Assembly: GCA_964564865.1 (NCBI GenBank)
Contig: CAZMDA010000004.1
Location: 1-64,000, forward strand
DNA: 64,000 nucleotides
From: RBG-16-66-20 sp964564865
GTDB taxonomy: Bacteria; Pseudomonadota; Gammaproteobacteria; Burkholderiales; SG8-39
Direction of reading: 5' to 3'
Shown here piece by piece: positions 1 through 7,446 of the stretch (position 1 is the first letter of the stretch; each line of letters begins with the position of its first letter). The translations under genes were made by a program, and so were the position numbers. Below the pieces are notes generated by a model. That model was not told where the DNA came from, ran no database searches, and worked only from the letters and a program-made list of their open reading frames with translations.

Positions 1-2196
1 GCCCAGGACCTGCTCGGCCACGGGTAGCTGGGCCTGGCCCTCGATCGCCTGTTCGGCGGACGGGACCGGCTGCTGCTCCTGATGCGGGCGTGGCGGGCGC
101 TGCTCATGGCGCTGGCGTTGCTCGCCGCCGGGGCGTTGCTCGCCCCCCGGACGCGGCTGGCGCTGCGGGTCCCGGTTCGGGTCGCGGCCGTCGCGGCGCT
201 CGCCGCGCTGCTCATGGCGGTCGCGTCCGCCGCGTCCGTCACGGCCGTCACGGCCTCCACGACCATCGCGACCGTCGCGGCCATCACGCCCGCCCCGGCC
301 ATCGCGGCCGCCGCGGCCATCCCGTCCGCCACGACCGTCGCCGCGGCCGTGGCGCTCGCCACGGTGCTCGTCGCGCGGGCGGTCGCCGCGCGGCTGCTGC
401 GCCGGCCGCATCGCGGGTTCATTGGCCGCCGCCGGCTGCTCGGCAGGCTTGTCCGACTTGAACAGCCCGAAGATGCGGCTGAGGAACCCGCCCTGCGGCT
501 GCACCGCGGGGGAGGGGGCGGCAGGCGCCGGGGCGACGGCGGCCGGCGCGGGCTGGCCCGGCACCGGGTCCGGCACCACGGGCGCCGGCTGCGACGGGAC
601 GATGCCCTTGACCGCGGCTTCCTGGCGTTCCTTCTTCTCCGCGCCCTGGCCGTCGGCCTGCGCCGATTCCTCCGGCTGCTCGGCGAGCTCGTAGCTCACC
701 GGCACATGCTCCATCTGGTTCAGCTCGTCGTGCTTGAGGCGCTGCACCTTGTAGTGCGGCGTCTGCAGGTGCGGGTTCGGCACCAGCACGATGTTGACCT
801 TGAGGCGGGCCTCGAGCTTCTGGATCTCGGCGCGCTTCTCGTTGAGCAGGAACGAGGCGACGTCCACCGGCACCTGCGCGTGCACCGCGCCGGTGTTCTC
901 CTTCATGGCCTCTTCCTGGATGATGCGCAGCACGTGCAGCGCGGTGGACTCGGTGCCGCGGATGAAGCCGGTGCCGCCGCAGCGCGGGCAGCTGGCGTGC
1001 GCGGTCTCCTCCAGCGAGGGCTGCAGGCGCTGGCGCGACAGCTCCAGCAGGCCGAAGCGCGAGATCTTGCCCACCTGGACGCGGGCGCGGTCGTAGCGCA
1101 GCGCGTCGCGGAAGCGGTTCTCCACTTCGCGCTGGTTCTTGGAGGACTCCATGTCGATGAAGTCCACCACGATCAGGCCGCCCAGGTCGCGCAGCCGCAG
1201 CTGGCGCGCCACCTCGTCGGCGGCCTCCAGGTTGGTGCGGAAGGCGGTCTCCTCGATGTCGTGGCCCTTGGTGGCGCGGGCGGAGTTGACGTCCACCGCC
1301 ACCAGCGCCTCGGTGTGGTCGATGACCACGGCGCCGCCGGAGGGCAGGTTGACGTGGCGCTGGTAGGCGCTCTCGATCTGGTGCTCGATCTGGAAGCGCG
1401 AGAACAGGGGCACGTCGTCCCGGTAGAGCTTGACCTTGCCGACGTTGGCCGGCATCACGGTCTGCATGAAGGCCACCGCCTGGTCGTAGATCTCCTGGGT
1501 GTCGATCAGGATCTCGCCGATGTCCGGCTGGAAGTAGTCGCGGATCGCGCGGATGACGAGGCTCGACTCCAAGTAGATCAGGAAGGGCTTGGAGCCGGCT
1601 TCCTTGGCGGCGCCGTCCACCGCCTCCCACAGCTGCTTCAGGTAGCCCAGGTCCCACTGCAGTTCCTCGACCGTGCGGCCGATCGCGGCGGTGCGGGCGA
1701 TGACGCTCATGCCCTCGGGCACCACCAGCTTGTCCAGGGTGTCGCGCAGCTCGTCGCGGTCCTCGCCCTCGACGCGGCGCGAGACGCCGCCGCCGCGCGG
1801 GTTGTTGGGCATCAGCACCAGGTAGCGGCCGGCCAGGCTGATGAAGGTGGTGAGGGCGGCGCCCTTGTTGCCGCGCTCGTCCTTCTCGACCTGCACGATC
1901 AGCTCCTGGCCCTCGCGCAGCGCGTCCTGGATGCGGGCGCGGCCGGGATCCACGCCCTCGCGGAAGTAGCTGCGCGCCACTTCCTTGAAGGGCAGGAAGC
2001 CGTGGCGCTCCTCGCCGTAGTCGACGAACGCCGCCTCGAGGCTGGGCTCGATGCGGGTGATGACCGCCTTGTAGATATTGCTCTTGCGCTGCTCCCGGGC
2101 CGCCGATTCGATGTCGAGGTCGACCAGCCGCTGTCCATCCACTATGGCGACCCGCAGTTCTTCCTGCTGGGTCGCGTTGAACAACATTCTTTTCAC
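1..2196 (-). CDS. rne: Ribonuclease E, C-terminus beyond the window
   Basis: Essential endoribonuclease that starts mRNA decay and matures rRNA and tRNA, and scaffolds the degradosome at the inner membrane. The GTG start at 2196 gives MKRMLFNATQQEELRV, matching the canonical N-terminus; an in-frame ATG lies three codons later. Visible in order: S1/RNA-binding region, DNase I-like core with the acidic motifs AVDVNSARA and VVDFIDM, and the Zn-link SCPRCGGTG near residue 402. A hydrophobic GFLSRIFGLF segment near residue 571 could be the membrane-anchoring helix. A long Arg/Gly tract of repeated RGGRDG units follows (about positions 183-356), typical of the RNA-binding scaffold half. 732 codons are visible and the frame is still open at position 1. 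Divergent from rluC. Identification is secure; only the 3' end is missing. Confidence 0.97.
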   Translation of the reverse strand, partial: MKRMLFNATQQEELRVAIVDGQRLVDLDIESAAREQRKSNIYKAVITRIEPSLEAAFVDYGEERHGFLPFKEVARSYFREGVDPGRARIQDALREGQELIVQVEKDERGNKGAALTTFISLAGRYLVLMPNNPRGGGVSRRVEGEDRDELRDTLDKLVVPEGMSVIARTAAIGRTVEELQWDLGYLKQLWEAVDGAAKEAGSKPFLIYLESSLVIRAIRDYFQPDIGEILIDTQEIYDQAVAFMQTVMPANVGKVKLYRDDVPLFSRFQIEHQIESAYQRHVNLPSGGAVVIDHTEALVAVDVNSARATKGHDIEETAFRTNLEAADEVARQLRLRDLGGLIVVDFIDMESSKNQREVENRFRDALRYDRARVQVGKISRFGLLELSRQRLQPSLEETAHASCPRCGGTGFIRGTESTALHVLRIIQEEAMKENTGAVHAQVPVDVASFLLNEKRAEIQKLEARLKVNIVLVPNPHLQTPHYKVQRLKHDELNQMEHVPVSYELAEQPEESAQADGQGAEKKERQEAAVKGIVPSQPAPVVPDPVPGQPAPAAVAPAPAAPSPAVQPQGGFLSRIFGLFKSDKPAEQPAAANEPAMRPAQQPRGDRPRDEHRGERHGRGDGRGGRDGRGGRDGRGGRDGRDGRDGRGGRDGRDGRGGRDRHEQRGERRDGRDPNRDPQRQPRPGGEQRPGGEQRQRHEQRPPRPHQEQQPVPSAEQAIEGQAQLPVAEQVLG

Positions 2197-2477
2197 TGCG
2201 TGTTCTCCTGCGCGCGCAGGCGCGCCGGCGTTCAGTCGGTCAGGTATCTCCTAAAAGGGGGGTTTCAAACCACCTGCGGGGAAATAACCACCTGCGCACG
2301 TTCCACTTCGATCGCTACTTGCGGTGAGCGAGATTAACCGCTGGCTTAGGGTCCGGCTCGCGGCCGGACAGGAGGCGGGTGGCAGGTACCGGCGCCGAAC
2401 CGAGCTAGTAGTGGTCCGCAGCGTCTTGTGGTGCCTGTGCCTCGCAACTCGAAGCAAGAGCGAGGATAATAATAAAA
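2197..2477. promoter_or_regulatory. Divergent rne/rluC intergenic region with rne 5' leader
   Basis: These 281 bp separate the divergent starts of rne and rluC and hold no convincing ORF. In many proteobacteria the rne leader is long and RNase E regulates its own mRNA through it, so a structured leader here would be expected; that is inference. The stretch just before rluC is AT-rich (GATAATAATAAAA) in an otherwise GC-rich sequence. I see no clear -35/-10 pair. Confidence 0.4.
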
Positions 2478-3422
2478 ATGAATGACTTAAGCAAGCCACG
2501 GGCGACTTGGCTTGAGGTCGGCGAGGAAAACGCCGACCAGCGCGTCGACAATTTCCTGCTGCGCCAGCTCAAGGGGGTCCCCAAGAGCCACGTCTACCGG
2601 GTGCTGCGCAGCGGCGAGGTCCGGGTCAACAGCGGCCGGGTCAAGCCCGAGTACCGGCTGAAGGAGGGCGACCGGGTCCGCCTGCCCCCGGTGCGGGTGC
2701 CCGACCCCGCGTCGAAGCCGGCCGCCCGTCCGCTGGACCTGAAGATCCTGCATGAAGACCCCGCGCTGATCGGCATCGACAAGCCCTCCGGGATGGCGGT
2801 CCACGGCGGCAGCGGGGTCAGCTTCGGGGTCATCGAGGGCCTGCGCGCGGCGCGCCCGCAGGCGAAGTTCCTGGAACTGGTCCACCGGCTCGACCGCGAC
2901 ACCTCGGGCGTGCTGCTGGTGGCCAAGAAGCGCAGCGCCCTGACCGAGATGCACCGCAAGCTGCGCGAGGGCGAGGTGGAGAAGCTCTACGTCGCGCTGG
3001 TGAAGGGGCGCTGGGAGGGCGGCGCGCGCGAGTTGAGCGATGCCCTGCACAAGTACGTCACCGCGGCCGGCGAGCGCAGGGTGCGCGTCGAGCAAGCGCA
3101 GGGCAAGGCCGCGGTCACGAAGGTGAAACCGATCCGGGTGCAGGATGACCTCAGCCTGCTCGAGCTGCGCCTCATGACCGGGAGAACCCACCAGATCCGC
3201 GTCCACCTCGCCCATGCCGGCCATCCGGTTGTGGGGGATGACAAGTACGGCGATTTCGAGCTCAACAAGCGCCTGGCGAAGCAGGGCGCGAAGCGCCTGA
3301 TGCTGCACGCGCGGCGCATCGCCTTCGCGCACCCGGTGGGCGGTGACCGGCTGCAGCTGGAGGCGCCGCTCCCCGCCGACATGAAGCCGTTCGTCGAATC
3401 CAGCATGGGGAAGGCCGCTTGA
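2478..3422 (+). CDS. rluC: 23S rRNA pseudouridine synthase RluC family
   Basis: Converts specific uridines of 23S rRNA to pseudouridine (positions 955, 2504 and 2580 in E. coli). The 314-aa protein has an N-terminal S4 RNA-binding domain (about residues 15-75, with VYRVLRSGEVRVNSGRVK) and the RluA-type catalytic domain. The catalytic-Asp motif is HRLDRDTSG and a second conserved block is GRTHQIRVH. Adjacency to rne is typical of this gene in proteobacteria. The ATG follows the AT-rich GAGGATAATAATAAAA stretch. The stop codon overlaps the TTG start of the next gene (TTGA), so translation is probably coupled. Confident of family; the exact target sites are inferred from the gene position. Confidence 0.95.
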   Translation: MNDLSKPRATWLEVGEENADQRVDNFLLRQLKGVPKSHVYRVLRSGEVRVNSGRVKPEYRLKEGDRVRLPPVRVPDPASKPAARPLDLKILHEDPALIGIDKPSGMAVHGGSGVSFGVIEGLRAARPQAKFLELVHRLDRDTSGVLLVAKKRSALTEMHRKLREGEVEKLYVALVKGRWEGGARELSDALHKYVTAAGERRVRVEQAQGKAAVTKVKPIRVQDDLSLLELRLMTGRTHQIRVHLAHAGHPVVGDDKYGDFELNKRLAKQGAKRLMLHARRIAFAHPVGGDRLQLEAPLPADMKPFVESSMGKAA

Positions 3423-4069
3423 GATACCGCCTCATCGTCTTCGACTGGGATGGCACCCTGCTCGACTCGGCCTCCGGCATCGCCGAGTGCATCCAGCTCG
3501 CCGCCGCCGACATGTCCCTGCCGGTGCCGGACCGCGAGACCGCGAGCCACGTCATCGGCCTCGGCTTGCACGACTCGCTGCGCCATGCCGTGCCGGCGCT
3601 GCCGGAGTCGGGCTACGGTGAGTTCATCGAGCATTACCGCCGGCATTTCCTCGCGCGCGAGGAGGCGATGACGCTATTTCCCGGCGTACCCGAATTGCTG
3701 AACGACCTGCGCGCGCGAGGCCACCGCCTTGCCGTCGCCACCGGCAAAAGCCGCAAGGGCCTGGACCGGGCGCTCGCGGCGACCGGCCTGGGGCCCCTGT
3801 TCGTCGCCACGCGTTGCGGCGATGAAACCCGGCCCAAGCCGCACCCGGCGATGCTGCTGGAACTGCTGCGCGAACTGGAATCGGATGCCGGCTCGGCGCT
3901 GATGATCGGCGACACCTCGCACGACCTGCTCATGGCGACCAACGCCGGCGTGGACGCGGTGGCGGTCGCCAGCGGCGCCCACAGCGCCGAATCGCTGCGC
4001 ACATTCGCGCCGCGCGCCTGCCTGCCCACCGTCGCGGAGTTGCCCTCGTGGCTGAAGACGCTCGGCTGA
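3419..4069 (+). CDS. HAD-superfamily phosphatase (phosphoglycolate phosphatase-like)
   Basis: A 216-aa haloacid dehalogenase subfamily IA hydrolase. Motif I is VFDWDGTLLDS near the N-terminus (nucleophile Asp in DWD), motif II is in AVATGKS, the conserved Lys is in TRPKPHP, and motif IV is MIGDTSHDLLMATNAG. A helical cap lies between motifs I and II. The substrate cannot be read from sequence; phosphoglycolate or a nucleotide monophosphate are the usual guesses for this group. Start is TTG at 3419, overlapping the rluC stop, so it is probably co-expressed with rluC. It overlaps the following Rieske gene by 22 bp. Confidence 0.88.
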   Translation: MRYRLIVFDWDGTLLDSASGIAECIQLAAADMSLPVPDRETASHVIGLGLHDSLRHAVPALPESGYGEFIEHYRRHFLAREEAMTLFPGVPELLNDLRARGHRLAVATGKSRKGLDRALAATGLGPLFVATRCGDETRPKPHPAMLLELLRELESDAGSALMIGDTSHDLLMATNAGVDAVAVASGAHSAESLRTFAPRACLPTVAELPSWLKTLG

Positions 4070-4404
4070 TCTGCGCCGCCGCCGACCTCGAGGAGGCCGG
4101 CAAGGGCGTGCGCTTCGAGGTGGAGTACTTCGGCGAGACGGCGCCGGCCTTCGTCCTGCGCTTCCAGGGCAAAGTTCACGCCTACCTCAACCGCTGCGCG
4201 CACGTGCCCATGGAACTCGACTGGCGCGAGGGGGAATTCTTCGGCCTCGAGCGGCGCGATTTGATATGCTCGACGCACGGTGCCTCCTATGCCGCGGACA
4301 GCGGCGCCTGCATCGGCGGCCCCTGCGGCAAAACCCCCCTGGTGAAGCTGCGGGTCGAGGAGCGCGGCGGCTCCGTCTACTACCTGGGATCCGAAGATGA
4401 CTGA
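4048..4404 (+). CDS. Small Rieske [2Fe-2S] domain protein
   Basis: A 118-aa stand-alone Rieske ferredoxin-like protein. The cluster ligands are visible as CAHVPM (Cys-x-His) and CSTHG (Cys-x-x-His), separated by the usual loop, with a later GGPCGKTP segment. It has no other domain and no signal peptide, so it should be a cytosolic electron carrier or a ferredoxin component without a partner oxygenase nearby. GTG start at 4048, inside the 3' end of the HAD gene; its own end overlaps the S49 peptidase start by 8 bp. This puts it in an rluC-HAD-Rieske-peptidase operon. Electron donor and acceptor are unknown. Confidence 0.9.
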   Translation: MAEDARLICAAADLEEAGKGVRFEVEYFGETAPAFVLRFQGKVHAYLNRCAHVPMELDWREGEFFGLERRDLICSTHGASYAADSGACIGGPCGKTPLVKLRVEERGGSVYYLGSEDD

Positions 4405-5341
4405 AAACGACGGCAAGTGGGAACGCGGGCTCATCGAGAAGCTCGCCACCGAGGCGCTCAAGGAGCAGCGGCGCGCTCGGCGCTGGGGCATCTTCTGGAA
4501 GCTGCTCACCTTCGCCTACCTGACGGTGATCCTGGTGCTGGCGATGGACTACAAGGGTACGTCCGAGGCCAAGGCGACGCGCCACACCGCGCTCGTCGAG
4601 GTGAACGGCATCATCGGGCCGGGCACCGACGCCAGCGCCGAGAAGGTGTCCATCGCGCTGCAGGCGGCGTTCAAGGACAAGAACACCGCCGGCGTCGTGC
4701 TGCGCATCAACTCCCCCGGCGGCAGCCCGGTGCAGTCGCAGATCCTGTTCGACGAGATGAAGCGCCTGCGTGCCAAGTACCCGAGCATTCCGCTCTATGC
4801 AGTGGTCGAGGACCTGTGCGCTTCCGGCGGCTACTACGTCGCCGCCGCGGCGGACAAGATCTACGTCGCCAAGTCCAGCCTGATCGGCTCCATCGGCGTG
4901 CGCATGGACGGCTTCGGCGTCACCGGGCTGATGGAGAAGCTGGGTGTCGAGCGGCGCCTGCTCACCGCCGGCTCCAACAAGGCCATGCTCGATCCGTTCT
5001 CGCCGCTGGAGGAATCGCACAAGCAGATCGCCATCGGCCTGATCGGCGAGATCCACGACCAGTTCGTCGCCGCAGTGCGCGACGGCCGCGGCAAGCGGCT
5101 GAAGGAGACGCCGGACATGTTCTCCGGGATCATCTGGACCGGGGCGAAGAGCATCGAGCTGGGATTGACCGACGCGCTGGGGAGCCTGGACTCGGTGGCG
5201 CGCGACGTCATCAAGGCCGAGGACATCGTGGACTTCACCCAGAAGGAGAACATCGCGGAGAAGTTCGCGCGGCGCTTCGGGGTGGGGATGGCGTCGGGGT
5301 TGGCGGAGATTCTGGCAAGGAGCGGGTTGACGGTGCGATAG
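4397..5341 (+). CDS. sppA: Signal peptide peptidase SppA-type S49 serine protease
   Basis: Membrane-anchored protease thought to degrade cleaved signal peptides. The 314-aa protein has a short cytosolic N-terminus, one membrane segment near residues 32-52 (IFWKLLTFAYLTVILVLAM), then one S49 domain. RINSPGGSP and DLCASGGYYVA carry the oxyanion and nucleophile-Ser blocks; the catalytic Lys is probably in the IGSIGVRMDG region or just beyond. It is the short single-domain form (about 310 aa), not the 600-aa double-domain E. coli SppA. It is the last gene of the rluC operon. Its stop is followed 9 bp later by the 20-bp palindrome at 5350, and the next gene is convergent. Confidence 0.9.
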   Translation: MTENDGKWERGLIEKLATEALKEQRRARRWGIFWKLLTFAYLTVILVLAMDYKGTSEAKATRHTALVEVNGIIGPGTDASAEKVSIALQAAFKDKNTAGVVLRINSPGGSPVQSQILFDEMKRLRAKYPSIPLYAVVEDLCASGGYYVAAAADKIYVAKSSLIGSIGVRMDGFGVTGLMEKLGVERRLLTAGSNKAMLDPFSPLEESHKQIAIGLIGEIHDQFVAAVRDGRGKRLKETPDMFSGIIWTGAKSIELGLTDALGSLDSVARDVIKAEDIVDFTQKENIAEKFARRFGVGMASGLAEILARSGLTVR

Positions 5342-5349
5342 CGGGGTAG

Positions 5350-5369
5350 ATGTAACCGATCGGTTACAT
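5350..5369. repeat. 20-bp perfect palindrome, copy 1 (ATGTAACC GATC GGTTACAT)
   Basis: A perfect 20-bp inverted repeat in the gap between the convergent sppA and rsmI-like genes, 6 bp beyond the rsmI-like stop. The same 20 bp recurs at 43513-43532. It could fold as an 8-bp stem with a GATC tetraloop, or act as a dyad-symmetric protein-binding site. No T-run follows on either strand, so it is not a typical intrinsic terminator. Confidence 0.9.
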
Positions 5370-5375
5370 TGGGCC

Positions 5376-6056
5376 TCAGGCCTGGAGCAGGAATACCGCC
5401 GGGCGCTTGCCGATTGCCGGCCGGCTGCGGCGCCAGGCGGAAATGCGCTTCGTCGAGACCGATTCCTCCGCCAGCGTCAGGTCGACCGCCACGCACAGCC
5501 TCGTCTCCGGCGAGCAGCACTCCAGCAGCGCCGCCATCAAGACATCGTTCCGGTACGGTGTCTCGATGAAGATCTGCGTCTCGTGCTCGCGCCGCGAGCG
5601 CTGCTCCAGTTCCCGGATCCGCTTCTCCCGCTCCGCCTTCTCCCGCGGCAGATAGCCGCAGAACGCGAAGCGCTGGCCCTCCAGGCCGGAGGCCATCAGC
5701 GCTAACACGATGGAGGAGGGTCCCACCAGCGGCACGACGCGGAAGCCCTCACGGTGTGCCGCCTCGACCAGCTTCGCGCCCGGATCGGCGATCGCCGGGC
5801 AGCCCGCCTCGGAGAGCAGGCCCAAAGGCCGGCCTTCGCGCAACGGTTGGAGCAGGGGAGCGATGTCCTCGCCGATCTCAAGGATGGAGGCCAGCTTCGG
5901 ATCGCAGCCGGCGGCGGAGAGGAAGGCGCGGGCGCTCTTCGCGTTCTCCACCGCGAAGTCGCGCAGCGAGCGCACGGTGAGCAGTGCAGACACCGGCAGC
6001 GATTCCTCGGGAGCCGCGCCCAGCGGCGTGGGGATCGCGTAAAGGACGCCGGCCAT
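5376..6056 (-). CDS. RsmI-like SAM-dependent methyltransferase (tetrapyrrole methylase family)
   Basis: A 226-aa protein of the tetrapyrrole-methylase/RsmI fold. It opens with LYAIPTPLG, has LLSEAGCPAIADPGAKLV (the Gly-rich SAM-binding region) and VPLVGPSSIVLALMASG, and later FIETPYRND. RsmI methylates the ribose of 16S rRNA C1402. This protein is about 60 aa shorter than RsmI and lacks its C-terminal part, so it is more likely a paralogue than RsmI itself. A short RsmI-like gene next to maf recurs in betaproteobacteria as far as I know. Its ATG overlaps the maf stop (ATGA), so maf and this gene form a two-gene operon. Confidence 0.82.
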   Translation of the reverse strand: MAGVLYAIPTPLGAAPEESLPVSALLTVRSLRDFAVENAKSARAFLSAAGCDPKLASILEIGEDIAPLLQPLREGRPLGLLSEAGCPAIADPGAKLVEAAHREGFRVVPLVGPSSIVLALMASGLEGQRFAFCGYLPREKAEREKRIRELEQRSRREHETQIFIETPYRNDVLMAALLECCSPETRLCVAVDLTLAEESVSTKRISAWRRSRPAIGKRPAVFLLQA

Positions 6057-6658
6057 CAGCCGAGCACCGGCATTCCGGCCTGTTCCAGCAACTCGGTCAA
6101 GGCAATCAACGGCAGGCCGACGAGCGCCGTGGGATCGTCGGTGCGCAGGCTTTCCATGAGCGCGATGCCGAGGCCTTCGGACTTGGCCGACCCGGCGCAG
6201 TCGTAGGGCTGCTCGCGCAGGAGGTAGTTCTCGATCTGTTCAGGCGTGAGCCGTCGGATGGCCACGTCGCAGGGCACCACCCGGCTGGCGACGAAGCCGG
6301 AGGCGGCATCCAATAAAGCAACCGCAGTGTCGAAGCGGGCCGTCTTCCCGCTCATATGAGTCAATTGCTTGCGCGCGTTCTCGTGCGAACCCGGCTTGTC
6401 CAGGATGACCCCTTCGCAGGAGGCGACCTGGTCGGAACCAATGATGAGCGCATCCGGAAACCGTCCGGCCACGGCCCGTGCCTTGAGGATCGCCAGCCGC
6501 GTCGCCGTGGCCGAAGGCGACTCCCCGGGCAGGGGCGCCTCGTCGCTCCCCGGGCTCGCGGTCTCGAAGCGCAGCCCGAGCCGCGCCAGCAGTTCCCGGC
6601 GGTAGCGGGAGGTGGAGGCGAGCACGAGCCGCCGGGGAGCCGGGTTACTTGAGGGCAT
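6056..6658 (-). CDS. maf: Maf-like nucleoside triphosphate pyrophosphatase (YceF type)
   Basis: House-cleaning pyrophosphatase for non-canonical nucleotides (YceF-type enzymes act on m7GTP). The 200-aa protein from the ATG at 6658 starts MPSSNPAPRRLVLASTSRYR, with the Maf signature SRYRRELL. It then has PGSDEAPLPGE, the IGSDQVA block, the KTARFDTAV segment and SEGLGIALMES. A longer frame extends upstream, but it runs through the divergent yceD gene and its promoter, so I reject it. Divergent from yceD-rpmF-plsX, as yceF is in many proteobacteria. The stop overlaps the start of the RsmI-like gene. Confidence 0.93.
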   Translation of the reverse strand: MPSSNPAPRRLVLASTSRYRRELLARLGLRFETASPGSDEAPLPGESPSATATRLAILKARAVAGRFPDALIIGSDQVASCEGVILDKPGSHENARKQLTHMSGKTARFDTAVALLDAASGFVASRVVPCDVAIRRLTPEQIENYLLREQPYDCAGSAKSEGLGIALMESLRTDDPTALVGLPLIALTELLEQAGMPVLG

Positions 6659-6667
6659 GACTTTGTT

Positions 6668-6697
6668 TTGACAGCGATTTTCGCCGCATGATACCAT
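6668..6697 (+). promoter_or_regulatory. Candidate sigma-70 promoter for yceD-rpmF-plsX-fab operon
   Basis: A perfect -35 box TTGACA (6668-6673) is followed after 18 bp by TACCAT (6692-6697), a moderate -10. The position between divergent maf and yceD, with the yceD ATG at 6708, fits a start site very close to the start codon. This would drive the ribosomal protein and fatty-acid cluster. Confidence 0.6.
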
Positions 6698-6707
6698 CCG
6701 CCCCCTT

Positions 6708-7205
6708 ATGCCGCGCCGGCCGGTCATCGATGGCCTCGAATTCGCGAGGACCGGCTCCAGATTGCAGGTGAATTGGCCGGTGTCGGATTTCCCCAGGCTG
6801 CGCGACAGCCTGCATGCCGACACCGGGACGATCGACTGCGAGCTGGAGGGCATCCAGGAAAAGCTGGGCCGGCGCGGGCTGCGGTTGCGCCTGTCCGGAA
6901 CCCTGCAGCTGACCTGCCAGCGTTGCCTGGGCGCGCTGGCGCAGGCGGTGAAGGTGGACGAGGTGCTGCTGCTGGCGGAAACGCAGGCGGAGATCGACGC
7001 CGAGCCGGTGAACCCGGACGCGCCGGAGCGGATCCTGGCCGGGCGCGAGATGCAGGTGCACGAGCTGGTCGAGGATGAACTGGTGCTGGCGCTGCCGATC
7101 GCGCCCAGGCACGAGCGCTGCGACGGGGACAAGCCCGGCGCGGCGGCAACGAAGCCGTCGCCCTTCGCGGGTCTGAAGGACCTGATGCACGGCGGCAGGC
7201 ACTGA
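6708..7205 (+). CDS. yceD: YceD family protein (DUF177, 23S rRNA accumulation protein)
   Basis: A 165-aa DUF177 protein, linked to 23S rRNA accumulation in E. coli and almost always encoded directly upstream of rpmF. The family Cys pair is visible as LTCQRCLG near residue 70, followed by acidic VHELVEDELVLALPI, then the HERCDGDK loop and the C-terminal PFAGLKDLM. No membrane segment. First gene of a plus-strand run through rpmF, plsX and the fab genes. The ATG at 6708 lies 10 nt after the candidate -10 box, with no visible Shine-Dalgarno, so the mRNA may have almost no leader. Confidence 0.9.
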   Translation: MPRRPVIDGLEFARTGSRLQVNWPVSDFPRLRDSLHADTGTIDCELEGIQEKLGRRGLRLRLSGTLQLTCQRCLGALAQAVKVDEVLLLAETQAEIDAEPVNPDAPERILAGREMQVHELVEDELVLALPIAPRHERCDGDKPGAAATKPSPFAGLKDLMHGGRH

Positions 7206-7231
7206 ACGACGATCATTCATTAGGAGTCAAC

Positions 7232-7411
7232 ATGGCAGTCCAGCAGAACAAGAAGTCGCCCTCGAAGCGGAACATGCACCGCTCGCATGATTTCCTCACC
7301 CCGCCGGCGCTGGCGGTGGAGCCCACCACCGGCGAGGCGCACCTGCGCCACCACATCAGCCCGACCGGCTACTACCGCGGCAAGAAAGTCACCAAGGGCA
7401 AGGGCGAGTAG
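7232..7411 (+). CDS. rpmF: 50S ribosomal protein L32
   Basis: A 59-aa ribosomal protein of the large subunit. It begins MAVQQNKKSPSKRNMHRSHD and continues with the typical LTPPALAVEPTTGEAHLRHH and HISPTGYYRGKKV. The zinc-binding cysteines found in some L32 forms are absent, as in most proteobacterial versions. The ATG has a good Shine-Dalgarno (TAGGAGTCAAC). It sits between yceD and plsX, the classic arrangement. Confidence 0.97.
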   Translation: MAVQQNKKSPSKRNMHRSHDFLTPPALAVEPTTGEAHLRHHISPTGYYRGKKVTKGKGE

Positions 7412-7446
7412 CCTTTCCCGGCCGCCTGTCCGGCCGCGCAGCCGGT

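Noticed and set aside
82..2337. Long plus-strand open frame (751 codons) opposite RNase E
   Set aside because: It lies opposite a secure rne frame and has low-complexity Leu/Ala/Arg/His content typical of antisense frames in GC-rich DNA.
5350..5369. Palindrome as an intrinsic transcription terminator
   Set aside because: The stem is short and only moderately GC-rich, and neither strand has a following T-run at either copy.
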